DNA of 64,000 nucleotides from Armillaria gallica (taxonomy: Eukaryota > Basidiomycota > Agaricomycetes > Agaricales > Physalacriaceae), in the NCBI GenBank assembly GCA_037576215.1, contig JBANDB010000011.1:992001-1056000 (forward strand), read 5' to 3'. Position 1 is the first letter of the stretch, and every line of letters begins with the position of its first letter. The notes beneath the pieces are model-generated. The model ran no database searches and was not told the origin of the DNA. It was given only the letters and a program-made list of their open reading frames with translations. Shown here one piece after another: positions 1 to 9,160 of this stretch. The translations under genes and the position numbers were made by a program.

Positions 1-261
1 ATGGCTCTATCCACGTGCAAAGGCCTAGAATAATGACGCGTGTCTAATTTACTGCGGAAGGATTGGCAATCAATGTGCCTGGAGGCACAATGACTCATAG
101 ATATCGGAGCGAAAGTTCACGTGGGGTGGGAGATTTAATATGATTCGACCTGTGCTGGACTTGCAACGTTTGGTTTAGTGAAAGGCCACGTAAGGGAGAT
201 AGGCGATAAATTGTAAGTGGTGTCCGTGATATCAGAGCGCACAGAGCCTGAAGGCTCATCA
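1..261 (+). mobile_element. Possible 3' end of an X-family LTR inserted in the 5' LTR
   Basis: The last 27 bp before position 262 closely resemble the 3' terminus of the X solo LTR at 5760–5786, including the terminal hairpin (GAGCCT–AGGCTC) and the end TCATCA. Immediately after it the gypsy LTR sequence resumes at CCGTT, the same pentamer that follows X in gag. Further upstream the match to X fades, so either this is a diverged subfamily or only the terminus is shared. The rest of 1–230 shows no gene or repeat that I recognise. Confidence 0.35.
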
Positions 262-371
262 CCGTTAAATCGAGTCACTGTAATAGACGCCACGGTTCTA
301 TTGTCCTATCCAAAGTGAGAGGTAGTGCTCGTTAGATGCCTAGTCTGTTATTCCCAAGTCTGATTATAACA
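262..371 (+). repeat. 5' LTR remnant of the gypsy element
   Basis: These 110 bp align without gaps to 11758–11867 at the end of the 3' LTR and finish with the LTR terminus TATAACA. Five differences are all transitions; at least three involve CG against TG or CA, and one site reads TG in this copy and CA in the other, as expected if both descend from CG. The primer binding site should start at 372, but I could not assign the tRNA. Confidence 0.88.
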
Positions 372-423
372 GTTAGCTCGAAGCTTTCTACTACGACCTC
401 CCTCGTATACCGAGAGGTCTCTT

Positions 424-618
424 ATGCCCACGAAATACGTATGCCACCAAAAGAATCCAGAGCAAAAAGCTGAATCGGGAGGAAGACAGAAACCAGTAAA
501 AAGGGTCAGGAAAAGAAGGACCATCAAGCGAAGTAGGCAGGACGAACGCCCCAGGAACGACACTAACGACTCCTATGACTACTGTGGATACGGCGATTAT
601 GACGCCAACATCGACTAA
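424..618 (+). CDS. Small basic ORF in the gypsy leader, unknown function
   Basis: A 64-codon ATG-started ORF lies just behind the 5' LTR. The middle is rich in Arg and Lys (for example KRVRKRRTIKRSRQ); the end is acidic and aromatic. It is followed by two more short ORFs (599–733 and 730–976) in overlapping arrangement. I know of no matching domain. It may be a chance ORF in the leader; the overlap with the next two ORFs is the only support. Confidence 0.25.
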   Translation: MPTKYVCHQKNPEQKAESGGRQKPVKRVRKRRTIKRSRQDERPRNDTNDSYDYCGYGDYDANID

Positions 619-733
619 CGCCCTGCGATTCGCACTCCTAAACCTCGTCGCTCTCATCCTTCTCAAATTCCTCCTCTACCAGATCTCCCAACTCCTTCGG
701 GACCTCGAGCAGCCCAGGCGGTGCGATCGATGA
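599..733 (+). CDS. 44-residue single-span hydrophobic peptide, unknown function
   Basis: This ATG-started ORF encodes a peptide whose residues about 9–30 (RFALLNLVALILLKFLLYQI) are strongly hydrophobic, followed by a charged tail. It overlaps the end of the preceding basic ORF by 20 bp, and its stop overlaps the next ATG as ATGA (730–733), a layout that suits termination–reinitiation. No homology is claimed. It lies between the LTR and gag, so it is either part of the element's leader or an accidental ORF. Confidence 0.25.
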   Translation: MTPTSTNALRFALLNLVALILLKFLLYQISQLLRDLEQPRRCDR

Positions 734-976
734 CCCCCGATCTGACCAATCAGCAAACTATCGCCCTAGGAATGGCCATTAGCACCGCCACCTTCCTCTG
801 TCTCCTCACCGCGGCACTAGTACTCGCCTACTCCGAACAAATACGAGCATTCCTCCACCGGCGAGGGGTGCTCATCGTTCCACCACCACCTCCGGTCCCA
901 TCCCATTATGTCATGCTCCCCCGATTCGACGCGACCACCGTCCGGCCAGGACTCTGTGCCTCCCAGGTTAGCGCGC
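730..976 (+). CDS. Small membrane-span/proline ORF in the gypsy leader, interrupted by solo LTR Y
   Basis: The frame starts at ATG 730, overlapping the previous stop by ATGA. It has one predicted membrane span (IALGMAISTATFLCLLTAAL), a basic stretch and a run of prolines. From 908 it overlaps the probable gag start in another frame. Solo LTR Y cuts it at 976; past Y the frame continues for about 18 codons and stops at about 2905. Its function is unknown and chance coding is possible. Confidence 0.25.
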
Positions 977-1869
977 TGACACGCTTGAAAAGCATTCACA
1001 CGTGTAAATTTGCGAATTGTACAAATGAGTACAGGCAATAATGCCCAGACACGAAGGCAATGATGAAAGCAACAGAGCGCAGTGTTTATAATGCCAGTAA
1101 TGATATTACCAGAGTAAAGCTGGGTGGAGCGCATGGCTTAACCTGAGAATGGTACTAGAAAGGCCATACTAGGTATGAAGTCCCAGTGCTTGACACTGAG
1201 TGCTCTGACAAGGCAAAGCATACGCGCACTAAGAATAGCGCGGGACACGCTTGCGGGGTAATTAAGACTTCGCGTAGCAGTGATCTATGATGCGCAAGGC
1301 ATGGCAGGCCCAGAGCTTAGAGTTCTAGACCTTGAGATGTCAGAACTCAAGTAAATCCGAAGTTCCGGGCTTCAGCCAAAATGCGCGAGGCCTAGACAAG
1401 AAGCACATTGCCCTCACTACAATGGAATTCCCTGTGAGAATACTAGGAAGCGAAATAAGAGTTGCGAGGTAGGCTATAACTCTGGGGATATGGCAACTGA
1501 TGTCAACCCGCGTGTCATAGCCTTGGTAACCGATGCCGTGACACTCAGAGACAGGACCTGGCCCCGGGCCAGACTCCTGAGTCAGTGCCAAGCTATGGCG
1601 TGATAATTGCAACATGCGTGGGATGCAGGCGAAAGTACCCTGCAGCTTAAATAATACTATATTTGGTGGTACAAATTTGTAGGATGTAAAATAGATAAAT
1701 AGCGCAGTGTACTTGTAGTGTACAAGTTTCGGACCCCCGTTGTAGTCGCGCGCAAGCCTCCAGCTTGACGCCCTAGCAGCAGGATTAGTTTGTAACTTCG
1801 AGCGAGAGAATAAACCTAGAATTGATATCATACCGAGTGAATTGAGTTGCGCGCGAGGCGTAGAAAGCT

Positions 1870-1915
1870 TAGCGGGGGACTTGCTTAGCAGGGGACTTGC
1901 CTAGCAGGGGACTTG
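1870..1915. repeat. Minisatellite, three units of about 17 bp
   Basis: Three successive near-copies of TTAGCAGGGGACTTGCC lie inside solo LTR Y, just upstream of the B-box array. Confidence 0.8.
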
Positions 1916-2030
1916 TGTATGGTTTGAGTGATTGGTTGATTGCGCTCTACCCTGAGAATAAGAGATATTGTGTCATTGCGGACGCGCTCTTGAGTTTTGA
2001 GGGTTTCTTGTGACGTGTGGTGTTACAGGC

Positions 2031-2425
2031 GGCAGAGGTTCAAACCCTTTGGTCTGATTAGCGCACGCTTAGTTGGGTATACCATTCCGCAAGTGGCAGA
2101 GGTTCAAACCCTTTGGCTTGTCGGACGGCGTTTCTTGTGTGCGAGATACTACAGGCGGCAGAGGTTCAAACCCTTTGGTCTGATTAGTGTTCGTACAGAG
2201 GCCTTCTTCTAACATGCGGCGCTACAGGCGGCACAGGTTCAAACCCTGTGGTCTATTTAGTGCACGCTTGAGGGTTTTCATTTCCGCAAGCGGCAGAGGT
2301 TCAAACCCTTTGGCTTGTCGGACGGGGTTTAGTTGGTTATTGTGTCTCTGGATCAGCATAGGTTCAAACCCTGTGGGTCTACGATTGGTTTTGGAAGCTT
2401 GAGTGCGTAGGTTCAAATCCTGTGG
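2031..2425 (+). repeat. Array of seven tRNA-like B-box units (GGTTCAAACCC)
   Basis: GGTTCAAACCC (last copy GGTTCAAATCC) starts at 2037, 2101, 2163, 2236, 2298, 2361 and 2410, inside units of roughly 49–73 bp that share longer flanks such as GGCGGCAGAGGTTCAAACCC and the following TTTGGTCTGATTAG. The 11-mer matches the RNA polymerase III B-box consensus, but no A-box or cloverleaf is evident. It lies about 200 bp upstream of the LTR TATA box, where enhancer repeats are often found in LTRs. Confidence 0.8.
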
Positions 2426-2620
2426 CTTGAGTGGACGTTTTGTGAAGGGTTTCTGCTTAGAGCGCAAGCTTTGAGTCGTGTTTAGAGTGTGTTTAGGTTG
2501 TTGTGGTTACCTGTGTGTGACGCGCGCGACTTATTGAGGGTTTTGTGGGTGTGTGGTGACGTATCGTGTATTGTAGTACACCTTGCCTTGAGGCCCAGCG
2601 ACATTGGTTGCACCTCTTGT

Positions 2621-2628
2621 TATAAAAG
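2621..2628 (+). promoter_or_regulatory. TATA box of solo LTR Y
   Basis: TATAAAAG lies about 220 bp from the right end of LTR Y, a usual position for the promoter that starts the R region. Confidence 0.5.
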
Positions 2629-4117
2629 CCTTTGGACTTAGAGAGATCTAGATACGTGACGCGCGCTATTGCTATACGCGTGTATTGTATATTCTGAGAG
2701 TTTAGTTGTTTTGCTTCAATCTGCTTCTATCGCATAATATCCCCCCAAGAACTTGAGGGTTTGTGTGTGTAGTGTTGGGTGTGAGTGTGATCAGTGTCTT
2801 CGACACTGTTGCATTTCTAGCCTGCACGCACAGAGTCTCTTCAGCGCGCAGGAATCGAGCCGCAACCGTCTACTTCGAATCCAACTTGGAATTCTTCGAG
2901 AATAGGGAGACTTCCCAGACCACCGCTGTTGAATTACCCACCGTCCCAGAACCCATCCACGAGGCCCCGAGGACGTTACAGATTGAGGACCTCCCCGATC
3001 CCCCACCCTATACCAGAGGACCTTGAAGGCCTGTTCGGGGCCTCCCTCAGAGAGCTCATCCCGGTTCCCCACGCAATGTCCCCATCAGAGTACAAGAACC
3101 CCGAGGAAATGCCCATTGGCCCATCGAGGTTGGTAGCGACTCCGACGATAGTATCCCCCTCGTCATCATCGACGAGTGGGAAGTACTTCACCCCCCAGAC
3201 GCTCCACGCTCCGTTACCCCGGAACCCGTCTGTGCGGGCCCCCCCCATCCTACAGATGACGACGACCCGCTCAACCCCTTCGGCCCAGACTATGAGTGGC
3301 CTTCTCTTTCGCCCATCGACATCCAGCTACTCGGACCCACCCGTAGTGAGGCCTGGGAGCTACGATGGCAAGACCTCGAATGACATGGGGGATGGCATAC
3401 CCCCATTAGGGAGGAGATGGATGTCTACCTCACCGTTAATAGAGGGGATCCGCTTCCTCGACTGGGACGAACCCAGACAGTCACCGCTAGAATCTTCGCC
3501 AACTGAAACCGAACCGAGTATCCCCCTAGCGTGGGAAGCTGAGTACAGAGGATATGGCCCCGCACCGATGAGGAGCAGGCAGCCCTCGAACGCGCCCTCC
3601 TTCCTCTGGCCCGACTACAGGGCAACCGCCCTGACTTGGATGGACCCCAGGCACCAGAGGACCCGAGGCCTGTCAGGCGTTCCCTTTGAAATACAACCCC
3701 TACCAGACTCACCCCCTATGCGAGTCACGAGGGATTGGAGACGAAGGGGGGAGTATCATGGCCCAGGAACCAGCAGACTTCTGGCAGGGGGAGACAACCC
3801 GGGCGACATTGACGTAGACAAGGAAGGAGAAGGCCCAGCCGAAACCACCAAGCAGCGAATAGAACGGATGGAGCAACAATACACACAATTGCGCGACGAG
3901 AACACGCGCCTACAAGAAGACTTGACAGCCGCCAGACAGGCAGGAGCCGGGGATCAGGAAAGGCGCCCCCTCCCCGGACCCAACCGAGATCGTTTTTCAG
4001 TCCCACGACCCCCCGACTACAGTCCTCCCACTCAAGGACCCATCAGCACCTGGGAGCGCGACCAACCCCCTCCAATAATGGGGGTAAAGCCAGTACTACG
4101 CAAACTTCCTGCCCCAT

Positions 4118-5786
4118 TGATGAGCCTAGACTTCTGTGGCAACGGCAACACCCAAAACTCGGTGAGAGCTTAGGCAATTAACGTAGCAACACAGCAATCA
4201 AGGCAATGTATTTGTGAGTGGTTCGGTGCACCTCCGTGCGGTCAATTCCTCAATAACACAAGATACACTGCGACTTTCAATCAGCGAAGTAGTACTCTTG
4301 GTCAAGGAGTACTAATAGACATTGGCTGTAAGCCGGGAAGGATCTCGATAAACGAGATGGGATGGAATCTGGTATGACTTGAATACCAAGAAACCGTGAT
4401 AGAAACTGTGAAAATGATCTAGAGACCACGAAAATGGGTCTAGAAATCGTAGGGATGCTCTAGAAATCGTAGCAATGGTCGAGAAAACGTGGGGAGGGAC
4501 TAGAAATCATTGCGATGCTCTAGTAATCATGGGGGAGGACGAGTAATCATGTGGAAGGACTGGTAATCGTAGCAATGCTCTAGAAATCGTAGCAATACGC
4601 TAGAAGATGTCGAAATAGCCTAGTAAACGTGGCTTGGGGTGTACCTAATATTGTGAGTCGAAACAATAGCAATAAATGTACGGAGACTGCAAGAAACTGG
4701 TAGAAATCGTAGCAACTGAGGTGCTGAGTGGGGTGCTGTGGCAATAGATGCATGGCAACTCCAAACAATAATAAGGACAAGGGTGATCCTATGGAGCTGA
4801 ACTGGGCCTACACGGAGGCAATACTGAACTGGGCGATGAAAACGATGGCGATGTAGAAGGTGAAAGCGATGAAACAATCCTATGTGGTGAAAGTGAAGTG
4901 ATGTTGTGGCATTAAAAGACAAAAGCAAGTTATTGACACAAGATTTCGTGTATTGGTGCAACCAACAACGTTTAAAGAGTAAAGCAAGCGGTGGGAAATA
5001 ACTTGGAGTAACCGTAGCTGACTGGTAATGCCATAGCCTCGTCAACTGGGTAAGAACTCGCTCTAAAAATGTGGTTTCTACCTAGTTTTTATACTACAAG
5101 TATGATTTTATAAATAGAATATTCTTCAGAGCCTTAGTAAGGCTGTAAGTCCTTGGCTTTTGTAATAGCCGTAGTAAACATATGGTATCTGTGGTTCTAA
5201 AGTAACAGCAAGTCCTTGACGTTGCCATGTATAGATGCGAACTGTGTGGTTTTATTGAGCGATGAGCGGATCATAAGGTGCTGTGTAGCTGCAGATTATT
5301 GAGCTGCAGTTGCTGTGCTGAGGTATATGCATGGGGCAACGATAATTCAAGGTCTTGGCACTGTAACAGCCTTAGTAAACGCGGTCTATAGTTGCCATAG
5401 CTGTAATTATCGTAGCTGGGAGGGTACTCGCGTCAATCACATCATTTCATTAAATGATTGATGGGCACATCAACCAGATGCTTCTGAGTGATGTAGCAAC
5501 CCTGTTTTAGGATGATTGTCGATCAAAGGTGCCTTGCCGTGATGGGATACGGTAATTATGATGCAAGGCGAGCTGGGAAGGATGACGGACTGCGTGAGGA
5601 GTGGATGTCACGGTTTTAGGACTGTATCTGAATGTTTGTGGTTTATACTGCGAAAATCCGTGGTATTATCGAGAGTTGGCAGTGTTATGGAGTGTGTGAG
5701 GGTTATAATGGCATCATTTTGAAGGTATTGGGTGATGGATGGCTAAATCTGCGAATTCTGAGCATACAGAGCCTGGAGACTCATCA
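4118..5786 (+). mobile_element. Solo LTR 'X', copy 1 (1669 bp) in gag
   Basis: The segment begins TGATGAGCCT and ends GACTCATCA. CCAT (4114–4117) and CCGT (5787–5790) flank it as a 4-bp target duplication in which one copy has CG changed to CA. Deleting it restores a gag frame reading APFS across the junction. A second copy lies inverted at 35367–36937 and its homology starts and stops at exactly the same bases, which fixes the boundaries. Noncoding, with a tandem repeat at 4410–4640. A DNA transposon with 7-bp inverted ends is an alternative to solo LTR. Confidence 0.7.
4410..4640. repeat. Degenerate tandem repeat TCTAGAAATCGTAGCAATGC in LTR X
   Basis: About eleven units of 20–22 bp built on TAGAAATCGTAGCAATGC follow each other with substitutions. 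The inverted second copy of X keeps only about six units (36535–36665), so the array has changed length since the copies separated. Confidence 0.8.
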
Positions 5787-6719
5787 CCGTTCAGCAGGGC
5801 CCACGACGACATCGAACGCTTCCTTGGGGACTGTACCCAGTATTTCAAAACCTTTCGACACTTTTATCAGGGAATACCATCCCTTATGGTAGGGTTCGCC
5901 ACCTCCCTCCTCGAAGGGGATGCCAAGGCATGGTGGGTCCACATCCGGGACGACTACTGGTACGTACCCCCAGTACCCCACCTCCCTGCGCCTGCAGAGG
6001 AAATCGCGGACTACGACGCTGGCCCCCGATACCGCTACCCCTCCTGGGAAGACTTTGTCACCGACTTCCGGGAGGAGTTTCGTGACCCCGCCATTGAGCT
6101 CGTCCACGAAAGAAGGATGTGGGACATTAAGATGGGTAGCGACCCGGCCCATGTCTTCTTCCGACGAATGGAAAGGGAGGCCAAGCTGGCCAATCGGCTG
6201 GCCGACCAGTCAGAAAGGGGGATCCTGGTCAACGCGATCCACAAAGGGATACCACCTGGATATGGCTCGGCCATCACCAATATTGGTTTTGGGATCCTGC
6301 GTACCTACCCTGAATGCAAACGACGAATCGAACAGATGTATGCGGAGCGGCAGAAGCAGAAGGTCTTCAAGCAGACCCAGGGGATCGAGCGACACCCCGA
6401 CAAAAAAACAAAAGAACTTATCAAGGCACCCCCAAAGAGAGCTGATGCGGCTGCTTCGTCACAAAAGACCCACGAGCAGCCCAGAGCACGCGACGAAGGA
6501 GGTCGATGGGTACCCGTCACCGGAACCACGTTTGGGGGCCAAGGGCTGCCCATGGACATTGATGCCAAAAAGGCGAAGCAGCGCCAGGAGGGGAGATGTT
6601 TCCGGTGCGACAAGAGGGGGCATCTTAGCAAAGATTGCCCACGCAAGGGGGAGAAACGAGAGGTGCGCGCCGTAGAGGCGGCACCGGAGCCACCCCTGAA
6701 GCAGTGGAAGAGAAGGTAA
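5787..6719 (+). pseudogene. gag: gag, 3' part: capsid-like region and CCHC zinc knuckle
   Basis: The open frame resumes right after LTR X with HDDIERFLGDCTQYFKTF, a retrotransposon Gag capsid motif, followed by LLEGDAKAWWVHIRDDYW and a helical region. A CCHC zinc knuckle (CFRCDKRGHLSKDC, 6597–6638) binds the element RNA. The frame ends at TAA (6717–6719) after a basic tail. No stop is seen within this half. It is the continuation of the interrupted gag 5' part; the pol frame follows in a different register, so gag and pol were separate frames or joined by frameshifting. Confidence 0.85.
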
Positions 6720-6921
6720 AAGAGTAGGTCATCCGGGTTCTGATTCGCCCACGACGACCAAGAAAATCCCTGGTGCACGCTTCTTTCCCGCTGAGCAGTC
6801 ATGTACTATCACTTTATATGCAGACACTTTACCTATCAAGCATTCGGCTATATCCCGGACCCCCTGCCAGGGGCCGGTTACTTATGCAACGTCCAAGCTT
6901 TTTACGAACAATATACGGCCT

Positions 6922-8457
6922 ATGTGCCAATCTTTACCAACTTCTTTTACGTGCCCATTATCAGAATCAGACAACCAATACACTCCCCTTTCCAACCTTA
7001 CTAATGACTTAGACGAAGGACCCAGGGCCGCCAACCCCAGGATCTCGCAACCGGCTAAGCGTTTGCCAAGTAACTCATTGCGAGCGAAAGGATCAGACAA
7101 CAAGTCACCCCCCATAGTGACACCCATCATCACGGCGGGTACCTGCCAACGTTCCAACACTCGGAACGTCCCTCGACCGGATGGGGCAGAAGTAGGGGAT
7201 CACCCCTCCTCTGACAAAGCAACCCGAACCCCGAACGAAGTGAACCCCTGGGACGGAAACCAGGGCAGAGCTGGCAAAGTCTCGCCGCCTCCTTTCTCGG
7301 GGGTAGGCAGTGCAGGGCGTATGCCCGGATTTTACAGGAACAAAGGATTATCCAGGGGTGACGATCACCCTGACAGGCTGGGGCCAATGGGCGACCATGG
7401 TAAGACTGACTCTTCGGCTCACAACGGGCCCCACGTTCCTGCACGCATTAGTGGACAAGACAAGGACGTAGGTCCCAGCGGGTCTTCCTTACAATGCGCC
7501 ACCGGACCCTCAAGATGTGACTCCTTGGGATACGACCCAAAGGAACACCGCACAGCTGATGAACAGGGAGGATCCACTAGCGCCCAGGCGGTAGAAAGGG
7601 GGCACGTCGTGACTATGATAGAAGTACCGGATGATGAAGACGATACGTCATTTCGGTGATGGAAGGCAAACGGGAGCCCAGTTGGTCTCTCAGGTGCCCC
7701 CTCGCCCATTCCTCCTCGCAAGGCCAACTTGGTAAAGCACGGCGCTCCGAAGGGATGGGTGAAGCCTTTTGAGATAGATTGGATGCTGCGATATGTACGA
7801 GAAGCCCTCACAGATACAGGAGCAAGGTCTAGATTATGCTCCTGGATACGACGAGAAAGGATTCAGGAACTCACAGAGGAGCTCCTACAACAACTTCGCA
7901 CCGAGGACTGGGACCTTGCACGGGAACGCATGTATGAACTACGGGAGCCGATCCGCTATATACGAGGCGGGACCAGTGACCTAATGATCCCCGTCACCCT
8001 AGAACCGTGCACCGGGAGTAAGGTGCTAAGCACAAAAGCACTGATAGACAGTGGGTGTACCGGCAGCGCGATCAATAGCGCCTACGTACAGGAACACAAC
8101 CTCGACACAAGGAAGATAGCAGTCCTGATCCCGGTGTATAATGCGGATGGTACAAGGAATGCCGGTGGGGACGTGATGGAATTCATGGAACTCTGCCTTA
8201 CTATTGGGGGGCATCACGAGCGGATCAACCTGGCGGTCACTGACCTTGGGAAGCGGGATGTTTACCTCGGGCATGATTGGCTTAAACGTCACAACCCGAG
8301 CATCAACTGGAAGACTGGAAGTGTCCTCTTTGGACGATGCGACTGTGTCAGGTCGCATTTCCGGTTGCCAGATGCTGACCCCAATGACCAATGGGACGAG
8401 CTCGAGGAGGGAGAGTCCATCCTCGCCATCTGTATGGATGAGGAATTGATAATTTGA
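6922..8457 (+). pseudogene. pol: pol: linker and retropepsin-type protease
   Basis: One frame runs from about 6922 through TGA 7657 to TGA 8455. The first 240 codons are a low-complexity Pro/Ser/Asp-rich linker. The protease lies at about 8030–8300: the catalytic loop reads LIDSGCTGSAIN (Asp-Ser-Gly, in place of the common DTG/DSG alternatives), followed by the flap region and YLGHDWLKRHNPSINW. Retropepsins cleave the Gag–Pol precursor. After TGA 8455 the same frame continues into the RT N-terminal region, so both stops interrupt one polyprotein; both are consistent with CGA to TGA. Confidence 0.82.
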
Positions 8458-9160
8458 GGAATCCATCATGCCAACGACCTAGCAGCGAAGGCCAATAGTG
8501 GTAAACCAAAGGGGACCTTCGAAGACCTGGTGCCTGAGCACTACCATGCCTTCCATGACTTGTTCAACAAAGAGAACTTCGATGAACTCCCTGAACGGAA
8601 GCCCTGGGACCACGCCATTGAGCTGGTGCCTAACGCTAAATCCACTCTGGATTGCAAGGTATACCCCCTCAATCGGAATGAACAGGAACAGCTTGACAAG
8701 TTCCTTGATGAAAACCTCAAATCGGGCCGTATCCATCCCTCAAAGTCGCCCTTTGCCTCCCCTTTCTTCTTCGTAAAGAAAAGGATGGCACGCTGCAACC
8801 CATACAAGATTATCGAAAACTGAACGAGATGACGATAAAGAACCGATACCCACTCCCACTCATCGGAGAGCTGATTGATAAACTTCGCGGCGCGAAGTAT
8901 TTCACGAAACTTGACGTGCGTTGGGGATACAACAACATCCGAATCAGAGAAGGTGACGAGGAGAAAGCTGCCTTCCACACAAACCAAGGACTCTACGTGC
9001 CGACAGTCATGTTCTTCGGGCTCACTAACTCGCCCGCGACATTCCAATGGATGATGAACGACATCTTCAAGGACCTCATTGCCGAAGGCAAGGTCATGAT
9101 CTACCTGGACAACATCTTGATCTTCTCCAAGGACTTGGGGAACACCGACGAATCGTGAAG
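8458..9160 (+). pseudogene. pol: pol: reverse transcriptase, fingers and palm
   Basis: The frame continues from protease into the RT start (KVYPLNRNEQEQLDKFLDEN, then FASPFFFVKK). One A appears to be missing from the A-run near 8777–8782, shifting the frame just before the expected DYRKLN motif; the next frame reads NRYPLPLI, KYFTKLDVRWGYNNIRI, FGLTNSPATFQ and MIYLDNILIFSK. The catalytic box (9102–9113) is YLDN, not YLDD; the second Asp would return with GAC for AAC, again a CG-to-CA change. Near 9136–9140 one G is missing from a G-run and the frame shifts again. The enzyme would copy the element RNA into cDNA. Confidence 0.88.

Larger units (their letters stand above)
977..2843. mobile_element. 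Solo LTR 'Y' (1867 bp) in gag
   Basis: The segment begins TGACACG and ends CTCTTCA, so it has LTR-type TG...CA ends, and is flanked by GCGCGC at 971–976 and 2844–2849. Removing it with one copy of the duplication rejoins gag in frame. It has no credible coding region; a TATA box (2621–2628) lies about 220 bp from its right end, which suggests plus orientation. It contains a short 17-bp minisatellite and an array of tRNA-like B-box sequences. No full-length partner element is present in the window. Confidence 0.72.
908..4117 (+). pseudogene. gag: gag, 5' part, interrupted by solo LTR Y and stops
   Basis: I place the gag start at ATG 908 because its frame (begins MSCSPDSTRPPSG) runs to 976 and, once LTR Y and one GCGCGC copy are removed, continues exactly in frame at 2850. 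That frame is protein-like (IPLVIIDEWEVL at 3150–3185; TDEEQAALERALLPLARLQG at about 3567–3626) but holds TGA at 3024, 3381, 3504 and 3540 and ends at TGA 3687. A frameshift near 3690–3800 leads to the frame encoding a coiled coil (ERMEQQYTQLRDENTRLQED, about 3868–3927) and a proline-rich stretch up to 4117, where LTR X is inserted. The long ATG-started ORF at 2929–4173 is therefore only partly in the true frame. Gag forms the cytoplasmic virus-like particle. Confidence 0.7.

Noticed and set aside
1340..1831. 163-codon minus-strand ORF
   Set aside because: It lies inside solo LTR Y, starts near repeats and shows no domain; treated as a chance ORF.
2031..2425. tRNA genes or a tRNA array
   Set aside because: Only the B-box/T-arm-like 11-mer is repeated. 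There is no A-box, acceptor stem or anticodon arm.
2929..4173. A 414-codon ORF taken as an intact gag gene
   Set aside because: Its first part is out of frame with the protein-like gag sequence that begins at 908 and resumes at 2850, and its last 18 codons are inside solo LTR X. Only about 3800–4117 is the true frame.
4118..5786. X as a Helitron, because of the hairpin near its right end
   Set aside because: It has TG...CA ends, short inverted termini and a 4-bp duplication with frame restoration; it lacks the Helitron TC start and CTRR end and is not placed between A and T.
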